In this document: in pieces, positions 24,146 through 30,139 of the stretch | Layout: each line of letters opens with the position of its first letter | Numbering within the stretch: the first letter of the stretch is position 1 | DNA from: JBKBIP01 sp046297495 | GTDB lineage: Bacteria; Planctomycetota; Planctomycetia; Gemmatales; Gemmataceae | Assembly: GCA_046297495.1 (NCBI GenBank) | Contig: JBKBIP010000048.1 | Location: forward strand, 1-30,139 | Direction of reading: 5' to 3' | Length of the DNA stretch: 30,139 nucleotides | The notes under the pieces: model-generated | The model's input: only the letters and a program-made list of their open reading frames with translations | Told to the model about the DNA's origin: nothing | The model's database searches: none | Made by a program: the position numbers and the translations under genes

Positions 24146-24574
24146 ATGTTATTCGCATGGAATTTGGCGGTGAATCAGCGCATGTTGACGTGGGGCGCGT
24201 TCGTGGTGGGAGCGTTGCTCGGTTGCTTGGCCTTCAATCTGTTGAGTCAATGGATCCAGCGCATCCAGGACCGCCGGGAAGCGCTGCGCCGCTGGGGGAA
24301 TCCAGTCTCCATCTGGCTACTTCCAGGCTTGCATGAGCATGTCAGTCCCGTGGCCGGTCTCGTGGTCAATCGCTCCCCCGGAGGCTTGGGCATCGTGATC
24401 GAACAACCATTCAAGCCGGGGGAATGGCTGCGCGTCCGCGCCGCCAGCGCGTCGTTGAGTATCCCCTGGGTCGCGGTGCGCGTGCGTCACTGCGAGCAGT
24501 ATCAGGAAAAATGGATTGTGGGATGTCAATTTTCGCAAACGCAACCGAAGCACATCCTGGCCACGTTTGGATAA
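24146..24574 (+). CDS. Membrane-anchored PilZ-domain protein
   Basis: This 142-residue product has one N-terminal transmembrane helix (about 14-34, WGAFVVGALLGCLAFNLL), then a short basic linker and a PilZ domain. Both c-di-GMP-binding motifs can be read: an RxxxR at R44-R48 (in RREALRR) and N75-x-S77-x-x-G80 (VVNRSPGGLGI). Later come the strand GEWLRVRAA and VGCQFSQ. Binding of cyclic di-GMP at the inner face of the membrane is expected from the family, and the partner is unknown. I chose the ATG at 24146 because GGAG lies seven bases upstream. In-frame starts at 24101, 24104 and 24140 are also possible. It converges with the vWA gene across a family 2 palindrome. Confidence 0.7.
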   Translation: MLFAWNLAVNQRMLTWGAFVVGALLGCLAFNLLSQWIQRIQDRREALRRWGNPVSIWLLPGLHEHVSPVAGLVVNRSPGGLGIVIEQPFKPGEWLRVRAASASLSIPWVAVRVRHCEQYQEKWIVGCQFSQTQPKHILATFG

Positions 24575-24584
24575 GAACCGATTC

Positions 24585-24624
24585 ATCGGTTCGCGCACCC
24601 TCTCTCGAACGAGCGCGAACCGAT
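24585..24624. repeat. Palindromic repeat, family 2, at the PilZ/vWA convergent junction
   Basis: Perfect 12-bp arms atcggttcgcgc (24585-24596) and gcgcgaaccgat (24613-24624) form the stem, with attc and its surroundings continuing the family half-site outward. It lies 10 bases after the PilZ stop and 15 bases before the vWA stop, so it can serve both genes. Confidence 0.85.
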
Positions 24625-24639
24625 AAAGCCGGTCGGTCT

Positions 24640-25785
24640 TTACTCTGGGATATGGATTCCTTTCTGGGCGGCTTGTTGGCGAAGCACGTCGCGGACGGCG
24701 GCGTCGAACGCCTTGTCGCCGGCGTCGCGGTTCTTCTTCAACTCTTCGTTGATGTAAGCCTGTCGCTTGGCGCCTAGCTCCTCGATCTGTTTCTGGATGG
24801 CGTCGCGCTCCGCCATCTTCTGCTTGACGTAAGCGACGCGCTCTTCCGGTTTCATCTTCTTCAATTCGTCGCTGAGCTGGTCGTCGGGAACCTTGGTGAT
24901 GTCGAAATTCGGATCGCGCTTGCAGCGATCCACGAGGTCCCAATCGGCGGTGCAATACAGGGCGCCCCCCTTGGTCTGCGTCCGGCCAGCAACGGCGGCG
25001 ACACCGGCCTTGGCAGCGTTGGCGTCTTGGGCCAGCTGATTGGCTTGTTTCATCTCGCGTTCCGCCTTGACGCCATAGACCACCATGGTTTGGTTGATCT
25101 TGCCACCGAGTTCGGCCAGCTCTTTGTCAAAAGGAGTGGCGATAGCGACGGTGCCGCTTGATTGATTGATGTTAATGTACCGGCCTTGAGCCAGGGACGC
25201 CAACTGACGCCAGCTGGCCGCATCGGAGTCATCGGCGTTGCCGCAGTAGATGGCGTTGATGTAAATTCCCTTCTCTTTGGCCAGCTTGGCCAGGTCCGTG
25301 AGACGGACGACGGGGTCTTGATTCGCTGGCTCGTTGCCGCACACGAACAGCATCCGCAAAGCTTTCGCATCATTGGACCATTGCTGTTGCGTGATGGCGT
25401 CGCGGCTCACCCGACCGACGTACTCGGTGCCGCCGTTGGTGGTCAGGCCGTTGAGCTTGTTGTAAATTTCATCCAGGTCGGTGGTGAGGTCCACCTCCTT
25501 ACGCACCCAGCCGGTTTTCGCGTCGTAGCCGTCGTTGCCGTAGCTATACAAGGCGACGCGCAGGTGGGGAGTCGGCTTGGCGCGAGCCAAGTCGTTGACA
25601 ATGTCCCACAGCTTGAGCTTGGCCGATGCGATTAAGCCATCCATGCTGTTGGATGTGTCTAAACACAGTACCACGTCAATGGGCTGTCCCTGGATGGGAA
25701 TGGGTTGGTTGTCCGCCACTGCTGGGCCGCGGACAGCGATTGCCAGAACCAGCAGGGCCAGAGTCGTCCCGATGATACGTGACAT
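24640..25785 (-). CDS. Exported von Willebrand factor A domain protein
   Basis: This 381-residue protein has a signal peptide (about 1-24, ending AVA). It then has a vWA domain whose metal-ion-dependent adhesion site D43-T-S45-N-S47 (CLDTSNSM) is intact. Later elements are LTTNGGTEYVG (the conserved Thr near 117) and RMLFVCGNEPANQD. The domain runs to about residue 235. The C-terminal ~130 residues are strongly charged and helical (DELKKMKPEERVAYVKQKMAERDAIQKQIEELG), probably coiled coil. vWA domains mediate Mg-dependent protein binding; an envelope-located adhesion or assembly role is inferred. I chose ATG 25785 because AAGGAG lies nine bases upstream and it places the signal peptide at the N-terminus. 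The longer frame from 25890 does not. Confidence 0.85.
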   Translation of the reverse strand: MSRIIGTTLALLVLAIAVRGPAVADNQPIPIQGQPIDVVLCLDTSNSMDGLIASAKLKLWDIVNDLARAKPTPHLRVALYSYGNDGYDAKTGWVRKEVDLTTDLDEIYNKLNGLTTNGGTEYVGRVSRDAITQQQWSNDAKALRMLFVCGNEPANQDPVVRLTDLAKLAKEKGIYINAIYCGNADDSDAASWRQLASLAQGRYININQSSGTVAIATPFDKELAELGGKINQTMVVYGVKAEREMKQANQLAQDANAAKAGVAAVAGRTQTKGGALYCTADWDLVDRCKRDPNFDITKVPDDQLSDELKKMKPEERVAYVKQKMAERDAIQKQIEELGAKRQAYINEELKKNRDAGDKAFDAAVRDVLRQQAAQKGIHIPE

Positions 25786-25931
25786 GATTTTTTTCTCCTT
25801 CCAAGAAATGGATCGGACTCTACTAATTCGACGAGCGAAAACCGGTTTAGATTGCTCGTCATCCTCTCTGGAAAGTGTAACCAATATCAACGCTCAGCGC
25901 TGTAACAGGTTGGTAACGAGGCGAAACCCCA

Positions 25932-25952
25932 GCCGGTCGCGTGGCGACCGGC
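25932..25952. repeat. Perfect 9-bp hairpin in the vWA/peroxiredoxin divergent region
   Basis: The pair gccggtcgc-gtg-gcgaccggc forms a stable stem with a 3-nt loop. It lies about 147 bases upstream of the vWA start and 140 bases upstream of the peroxiredoxin start. It may be a dispersed repeat, an RNA leader element or a protein-binding site. Confidence 0.55.
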
Positions 25953-25993
25953 GACACGCTCCATACATTATCCCTAGTGCCCCAAAATTTCTC

Positions 25994-26022
25994 TTGCTTC
26001 CCTGGACAGAATTGAGAATAAT
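25994..26022 (+). promoter_or_regulatory. Candidate sigma70-type promoter of the peroxiredoxin gene
   Basis: A -35-like TTGCTT (25994-25999) is separated by exactly 17 bases from a -10-like AATAAT (26017-26022, five of six matches to TATAAT). The start codon is about 70 bases downstream. The assignment rests on spacing and the -10 match; the -35 is weak. Confidence 0.4.
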
Positions 26023-26027
26023 TCCTA
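26013..26027. promoter_or_regulatory. Fur/PerR-like 7-1-7 box over the -10 element
   Basis: TGAGAATAATTCCTA matches the Fur/PerR-type TGATAATnATTATCA pattern at six of seven left-half and four of seven right-half positions. It covers the candidate -10 element. An extra TAATTC-n8-GAATTA inverted repeat overlaps it (26019-26038). A peroxide- or iron-sensing repressor would make sense for a peroxiredoxin; this remains inference. Confidence 0.3.
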
Positions 26028-26092
26028 AATAAGAATTAGTTGCAATTTATGACGCCCTTAGTTCCCAAACTCTGACGGAAAGGATGGTCAAC

Positions 26093-26677
26093 ATGTCGTT
26101 GGTGCAAAAGATGGCCCCGGAATTCACGGCCAAGGCGGTCGTGGGGGATGAGTTCAAGGACGTCAAACTGTCCGATTATCGCGGCAAGTATGTCGTGCTG
26201 TTCTTCTATCCGCTCGATTTCACCTTTGTCTGTCCGACGGAAATCGTGGCGTTTTGCGACCGCCACAAGGAGTTTGAGCAGCGCAATGCTCAGGTCCTTG
26301 GCGTGTCTGTCGATAGCCACTACACGCATCTGGCCTGGTGCAAGACGCCGCGTAAGGATGGCGGGCTGGGCAAGCTGTCTTATCCGCTGGTATCCGATCT
26401 GAACAAATCCATCAGCCGGAGTTATGGCGTGCTTCTGGAAGACGCCGGCATCGCTCTGCGTGGCCTGTTCGTGATTGACAAGGAAGGGATCGTCCGTCAT
26501 ATCACGGTCAACGATTTGCCGATTGGCCGCAGCGTCGATGAAGTGCTGCGCGTGCTAGATGCGTTGCAGTTCTTTGAAAAGCATGGTGAAGTCTGCCCCG
26601 CCAACTGGAAGCCTGGCTCGGCCACTATCAAACCAACCCCCGAAGGCTCGAAGGAATACTTCGCTAAGGTGGGCTGA
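26093..26677 (+). CDS. Typical 2-Cys peroxiredoxin (AhpC/TSA family)
   Basis: This thiol peroxidase reduces hydrogen peroxide and organic hydroperoxides in the cytoplasm. The 194-residue product has the peroxidatic Cys in PLDFTFVCPTEI (near residue 48) and the resolving Cys in GEVCPANWKPG (near 167). It also has the GVSVDSHYTHLAW strand-loop and the GLFVIDKEGIVRH hairpin, all hallmarks of the Prx1/AhpC group. Reduction would need thioredoxin or AhpF, neither seen nearby. Two in-frame ATGs are close: 26084 overlaps the GGAAAGG site, while 26093 stands nine bases after it and gives the usual MSLVQKMAPEF start. It converges with the metal-transport ATPase gene across a family 2 palindrome. Confidence 0.95.
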   Translation: MSLVQKMAPEFTAKAVVGDEFKDVKLSDYRGKYVVLFFYPLDFTFVCPTEIVAFCDRHKEFEQRNAQVLGVSVDSHYTHLAWCKTPRKDGGLGKLSYPLVSDLNKSISRSYGVLLEDAGIALRGLFVIDKEGIVRHITVNDLPIGRSVDEVLRVLDALQFFEKHGEVCPANWKPGSATIKPTPEGSKEYFAKVG

Positions 26678-26693
26678 GAGGACCGGATGATTC

Positions 26694-26733
26694 ATCGTTT
26701 CGCGCGGGCTTCCGCTTGGCCGCGCGAAACGAT
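26694..26733. repeat. Palindromic repeat, family 2, at the peroxiredoxin/ATPase convergent junction
   Basis: Perfect 14-bp arms atcgtttcgcgcgg (26694-26707) and ccgcgcgaaacgat (26720-26733) enclose a 12-nt loop. attcat occurs just outside the left arm. It starts 17 bases after the peroxiredoxin stop. Compared with the copy at 24585, a G:C pair in the stem is replaced by T:A with both arms changed together. Confidence 0.88.
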
Positions 26734-26873
26734 TCATGGCAAGGCAAATGGTTCCGGCGAAATCGGGGATTGAACGGCAATTTGTTTCGGTCTGAAAAGC
26801 TAAAAAGCAGGTGACAATAAAAAGAATTAGCCGTTAGTCCGACGCGTTAGCGAGGGTCTTGAATGGTTGTATC

Positions 26874-27626
26874 TCATTCTTCGTGAGCATGCACGAACAG
26901 TCCCTTGTCGGAACCGAAGATGTGCGTGAGCATATCGCCGGAGAGGACTTCGCGGGGCGGGCCTTCGCAACGAATGCGGCCGTCTTTCAGACACAGCACA
27001 TGTTGGGCGTGGGTGCTGACGACGCTCAAATCGTGGGACACCAATATAACGGTGACAGCCGTTCGGCGGTTCAGATCACCGATCAATTCGTAGAACTTTT
27101 CCTCATCGCGAAAGTCGATGCCCGTGGCGGGTTCGTCGAGCAGCAACAATTCCGGTTGCGGATGCAGAGCCAAGGCCAGCAGCACCCGTTGCAGCTCACC
27201 GCCGGAGAGTTTCTCCACGGGGCGGTCAAGCAGGGCGGCCGGCGCCCACACGCGGTCGAGCAATTGGCGCATGAGCGTCTGGGTCCGTCGGCTAATGCCG
27301 AGAAACAACGGCGTGCGCTGCAACGCCAGGGCCAGCAGGTCGCGCACCGTGATGGGCAAGCGCGCGTCAATGTGCAGCCGTTGCGGGACGTAGCCGATGT
27401 GTTCCGGCCCCGGCCCGCGCCGGCTGTGAGCGCACTGAAATTCAATCTGGCCGCTGTACGGCACCTCACCCAACAGGGTGCGCAGCAAGGTCGTCTTGCC
27501 CGAACCATTCAGGCCGATGATCGCGGTGACACGCCCGCGCGCAATGCTGGTGTCAATTCCTTGCAGAATCGGCTTGCCGCCCAGCGTGACGCGCAAAGCG
27601 CGGATGGTAACGAGATTGGCGCTCAT
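26874..27626 (-). CDS. Zinc/manganese-type ABC transporter ATP-binding protein
   Basis: This is an ATPase of 250 residues, of the metal-uptake (ZnuC/MntB/TroB-like) group. The Walker A GLNGSGKT (38-45), Q-loop in YVPQR, signature LSGGELQ, Walker B LLLLDEP and switch His in VSHDL are all present and intact. It would power import of Zn2+ or Mn2+ through a partner permease. The start ATG overlaps the stop of the binding-protein gene by four bases (ATGA), so translation is coupled. No permease follows: the next gene in this direction is the converging peroxiredoxin. The permease must be encoded elsewhere, unless the system is degraded. Confidence 0.88.
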   Translation of the reverse strand: MSANLVTIRALRVTLGGKPILQGIDTSIARGRVTAIIGLNGSGKTTLLRTLLGEVPYSGQIEFQCAHSRRGPGPEHIGYVPQRLHIDARLPITVRDLLALALQRTPLFLGISRRTQTLMRQLLDRVWAPAALLDRPVEKLSGGELQRVLLALALHPQPELLLLDEPATGIDFRDEEKFYELIGDLNRRTAVTVILVSHDLSVVSTHAQHVLCLKDGRIRCEGPPREVLSGDMLTHIFGSDKGLFVHAHEE

Positions 27627-28633
27627 CGTAAATGGTTGGCCAAGGCTTGGATATTCGCCCGCATCTTGGTTTCGTAATAGCGCGGGAGCTGATCAGGGGC
27701 CAACTCCTCAAATGTGGCAGTCTCCAGGGGATCGACCTCGACGAACACGGCGTCCGTCAAGCCTTTTTTGCGAATCTCATCCAACAACGCCTTGGCCGAG
27801 GTGTTCTTGGGGTATTGCGGCTCTACCGCCAACACGCGGACATGATGTTTCAAGCAGGTATCCACCAACTGCGTCAGCTTGGCCGAGCTAGGCTCTTCCC
27901 CTGCGCGTGGCTCGATGCTGTCCACCACGTTCAAACCAAAGGTCCGGGCGAAGTAGTGGAGTGAATCGTGGAAGGTGAGTAGGTTCTTGTCCTTTTTGTC
28001 CTGAAGGGCAGTCATGCCGTCTTCCTGCAATTGTCGTAAGCGCGCGATGGTGGCCTCGGCCCGCTGATCGTAACCTGAGGCATGCGCGGAGTCGATCTGT
28101 TTGAGTTCGTCGCGGATGGCTTTCACCATCAAGATTGCTTCGGGAATGCCCAGCCAAACGTGCGGGTCATACTCGCCGTGGTGGCAGCAGCCGGGGCCGT
28201 GCTCGTGGTGCGCGTCGTGCCCGGCCTCGTCGTAACGGCGCAGTTGGCTGGTGGGGATCGCTTCACCGAGTTTCACCATCGTCAGCTTCTTGTTACCGCA
28301 CGAGTCGCGCAGCTTGGTGCAGAAGCGATCATCCATGCCTAAGCCGTTGATCAAGAACAAGTCGGCGCGTTGCAGTTTCGAGACATCGTGCGGCGTGGGG
28401 GAGAAATGATGCGGCCCCGTCGTGCTCAGCAGGCACAACACACTGGCATCATCCCCCGCGACGTTGGCGGCGAGGGAAGCCAGCGGCGCGAACGACACCA
28501 GCACGCGTGGCCCCGGCTTATCGGGCCAGGGATCGTCCGGGGCGCTGCCGCAACCCGATGTCATCAGGGCAGTTAGAGTCCAAAAGACTAAGCCGCCGAC
28601 CAGCCATCCGTTCCGAGTTACTGCCTGCATCAT
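27623..28633 (-). CDS. Metal ABC transporter substrate-binding lipoprotein (ZnuA/TroA type)
   Basis: This is a cluster A-I metal-binding protein of 336 residues, anchored as a lipoprotein. The signal peptide ends in a lipobox (LMTSGC, with the lipidated Cys at 28). Zinc or manganese ligands can be read as H75-H76 in TGPHHFSPTPHD, H163 in YDPHVWLG, H221 in TFHDSLHYF, and an acidic residue near 303 in EVDP. Between the first two lies a His-rich loop (GHDAHHEHGPGCCHHGEYDPH), typical of ZnuA-like proteins and often a zinc buffer. The closely spaced Cys pair in that loop is less usual. It delivers metal to the permease powered by the coupled ATPase downstream. The ATG has GGAG about five to eight bases upstream. 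Confidence 0.88.
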   Translation of the reverse strand: MMQAVTRNGWLVGGLVFWTLTALMTSGCGSAPDDPWPDKPGPRVLVSFAPLASLAANVAGDDASVLCLLSTTGPHHFSPTPHDVSKLQRADLFLINGLGMDDRFCTKLRDSCGNKKLTMVKLGEAIPTSQLRRYDEAGHDAHHEHGPGCCHHGEYDPHVWLGIPEAILMVKAIRDELKQIDSAHASGYDQRAEATIARLRQLQEDGMTALQDKKDKNLLTFHDSLHYFARTFGLNVVDSIEPRAGEEPSSAKLTQLVDTCLKHHVRVLAVEPQYPKNTSAKALLDEIRKKGLTDAVFVEVDPLETATFEELAPDQLPRYYETKMRANIQALANHLR

Positions 28634-28821
28634 AAAGTCTCCGTAAGGAAATACGAAGTTTTACTTGATTCTAAGCAATTTCGTTCATCAGGGAAAGAGC
28701 GGATCGCGGAAAGTCGAGAAAGCGTGACGCGAGGGAGCTAAAAAAGCACAAGAAAAGCGGATTGCCCACGGATGGCAGGCGTTCTAGATGGTCTTCCTAG
28801 TGTGCTTGGAACGGTCTTCCT

Positions 28822-28910
28822 GGCGTTCATCCGCGCATGCCGTCCGCGCGCCATTCTTAGCAATCGGCCGCAGAGCCACGCGACGCCGACTAGGTGCGCG
28901 GATGAACGCC
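28822..28910. repeat. Solo 89-nt palindromic element before the lipoprotein gene
   Basis: Perfect 16-bp arms ggcgttcatccgcgca (28822-28837) and tgcgcggatgaacgcc (28895-28910) are separated by 57 bases. Total length matches the family 1 elements and the long family 2 copy (87-89 nt), although the arm sequence differs. It ends 12 bases from the stop of the minus-strand lipoprotein gene at 28923. Confidence 0.8.
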
Positions 28911-28922
28911 GTTGCCGTTGGC

Positions 28923-29609
28923 TTATTCCAACATGCACTGTTCCTTGTAGGTGTGTGGCACAAAGTACCAGGAGATTTCCGTGGCGATACGGTTGAGGAA
29001 CGCCAGGCGGAACATTTGCAAGTTGGTGTCGCTGGTGGGGACGGGGCCGCGGGCGCGGGGGTGTTCGATGGTGTACACTTCCCGCAACACCGGGCCATGA
29101 TCGAGGTTGTTCAAGTCGATGGCGTCCACCGAGATTTGCGCCCGGCCTTGCAGGAACAAGTTGTGGCTGTTGGACGGATAGAGACTGATGGCATCCACTT
29201 CCAGGACAATCACGTAATCGGCCTTGAAGTGTTGGCCGATGTCAATAGGCCCTTGGGCGCGCCAGTTGGGGTGTTCATCCTTGTACTTCTCGACCTTGTG
29301 CGTCGGGATGATGGTGACTTTTTGCTTCTTCTCCTTATGCGCCGCTTGCAGCTTTTGGGTGAGCAAGTGGCTGATCTCGTAATCGACGCGCAGGAACTCC
29401 GGGCGGGTTTCCAGCGGCGCGTAGGTCAACACCAGGACCTTGACTTCCTTCTCCTTGTCATCGGAGGCCAGCTTACACTTGGGGGGAATGCCAGGGTCCT
29501 TGCCGGGGAACAAAAAGAACATGGCGGTGAGCGGGTTGCAGCCAGCCCCCAGCACCGCGGCTGCCAGGATCAAGGCGGACCACTGCCAGCGCCGCGTTCG
29601 AGGTGCCAT
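28923..29609 (-). CDS. Lipoprotein of unknown function
   Basis: This 228-residue product has a lipoprotein signal ending in LGAGC, with the lipidated Cys at 24. The mature N-terminus starts NPLTAMFFLFPGKDPGIPPKC, a segment I recall from other planctomycete lipoproteins but cannot name. The rest is alpha/beta: a Lys/Glu-rich strand VKVLVLTYAPLETRPEFLRVDYEI, a helix LLTQKLQAAHKEKKQKV, IIPTHKVEKYKDEHPNW, then YVIVLEVDAISLYPSNSHNLF and a C-terminal helix. It probably stays at the periplasmic side of a membrane. GGAGGAG lies seven bases before the ATG. The DUF2752 gene just upstream is on the same strand, 42 bases away, so the two may form a unit. Confidence 0.8.
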   Translation of the reverse strand: MAPRTRRWQWSALILAAAVLGAGCNPLTAMFFLFPGKDPGIPPKCKLASDDKEKEVKVLVLTYAPLETRPEFLRVDYEISHLLTQKLQAAHKEKKQKVTIIPTHKVEKYKDEHPNWRAQGPIDIGQHFKADYVIVLEVDAISLYPSNSHNLFLQGRAQISVDAIDLNNLDHGPVLREVYTIEHPRARGPVPTSDTNLQMFRLAFLNRIATEISWYFVPHTYKEQCMLE

Positions 29610-29651
29610 CGTCTCTCCTCCGTGAATGTTGCCGGTATTCCTTCCTTGCCC

Positions 29652-30139
29652 TCACCCGCCCGGACGGACCGCGCCGGTGTACCAGAGCGCCGCCACGACG
29701 ACCACCCAGCGCAGTATCATCAAGATGAGAAAGGCGAACACCATGCGCATCAGCACCAGCTCCAGCGACACCAAAAAAAGGGGCTGGCCGCGCACGGCGC
29801 TGAGCAAACACCAGGGAATCGCCGCCAGGCAAAACAGCCCCAACAGCGTGCCAACGCCATTGGCGCGCAACGAATTCCACAGGTCGCCGCGAATGAGCAA
29901 GGAAAAACTGGTCGTCATGCCACACGACGGACAGGGCAAGCCGCTGAGCACCTTGAAGGTGCATGGGGGCAAGCCAAGTTGACGGTGCGTCTCCATCCGT
30001 CGCGCCTCGCCCGACGGCTGATACGGATTCAGCCACCAAGCGATGCCGAACACCGCCGACAGGCCCAGGGCAATCCCCACCAAGGTGCCACGCACCCAGG
30101 GGCCAAGAGCCGGTACGGCATAGGGGATGAACGCATCGT
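29652..30139 (-). CDS. DUF2752 membrane protein, 5' end outside the window
   Basis: DUF2752 proteins are small integral membrane proteins with a Cys-Pro motif. Here it reads LPCPSCGMTTSF, with P-C-P-x-C-G-M-T matching the signature. Several hydrophobic segments follow (GVGTLLGLFCLAAIPWCLL, VLMRMVFAFLILMILRWVVVVAALW), and one precedes the motif (GIALGLSAVFGIAWWL). A GTG at 30095 could start a 147-residue protein, but it has no ribosome-binding site and the frame stays open to the window edge, so the true start is likely further upstream. Its role is unknown; the Cys pair suggests redox or metal chemistry. It ends 42 bases before the lipoprotein gene. Confidence 0.82.
   Translation of the reverse strand, partial: DAFIPYAVPALGPWVRGTLVGIALGLSAVFGIAWWLNPYQPSGEARRMETHRQLGLPPCTFKVLSGLPCPSCGMTTSFSLLIRGDLWNSLRANGVGTLLGLFCLAAIPWCLLSAVRGQPLFLVSLELVLMRMVFAFLILMILRWVVVVAALWYTGAVRPGG

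Noticed and set aside
28654..28683. Possible Zur-like operator upstream of the metal-binding lipoprotein
   Set aside because: Only the outer 7 bases (cgaagtt / aatttcg) pair, with one mismatch, and the inner bases do not. It is too weak to call.

Overview
The window looks like a draft-assembly contig from a planctomycete, most likely a Gemmata-like lineage. I infer this from gene families rather than any marker gene. They include a PVC-type dehydrogenase/HEAT/CxxCH-haem giant protein, a planctomycete-style sulfatase, a secreted DUF1080 protein, Tat-exported enzymes, and many secreted proteins of unknown function in GC-rich DNA. A 99-base run of N at 2016-2114 is flanked by identical 78-base sequences, so it is almost certainly a scaffolding artefact inside one gene.

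Layout. The left edge holds the 3' end of an MBG-domain surface protein that reads through a palindromic repeat. A metallophosphoesterase (387-1001), the giant haem-binding protein (1233-5252) with an intrinsic terminator, and surE (5418-6188) follow. On the minus strand, a sulfatase (9525-7915) and an N,N-dimethylformamidase-beta-like protein (7804-6305) form a probable secreted catabolic pair. Next come a small helical protein (9738), an SDR oxidoreductase (10301) and an isolated cobL-type CbiE-CbiT fusion (11173-12459). It converges on a secreted DUF1080 protein (13315-12632). A remarkable exported protein with about 58 cysteines and two metallothionein-like repeats follows (15403-13517).

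The right half starts with a Tat-exported TIM-barrel protein (15898). A compact plus-strand cluster follows: a membrane protein, a 73-residue protein, aroA, and a coiled-coil exported protein whose start lies inside aroA. Then come a secreted 193-residue protein, an 86-residue protein, glgC and a membrane-anchored PilZ protein. A von Willebrand A protein (minus) and a typical 2-Cys peroxiredoxin (plus) diverge from a shared upstream region with a promoter and a Fur/PerR-like box. A zinc/manganese-type ABC pair (binding protein and ATPase, no permease), a lipoprotein and a DUF2752 membrane protein close the window.

Intergenic structure is the other striking aspect. At least two families of dispersed palindromes recur. 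One is an 87-89 base element with arms starting aaaaggggacgcgactcg (two copies). The other has a half-site close to ATTCATCGKTTCGCGC (four clear copies plus one partial). The second family occupies three of the four convergent gene junctions, and paired base changes between copies preserve the hairpin. No tRNA, rRNA, CRISPR array, transposase or phage gene was seen.
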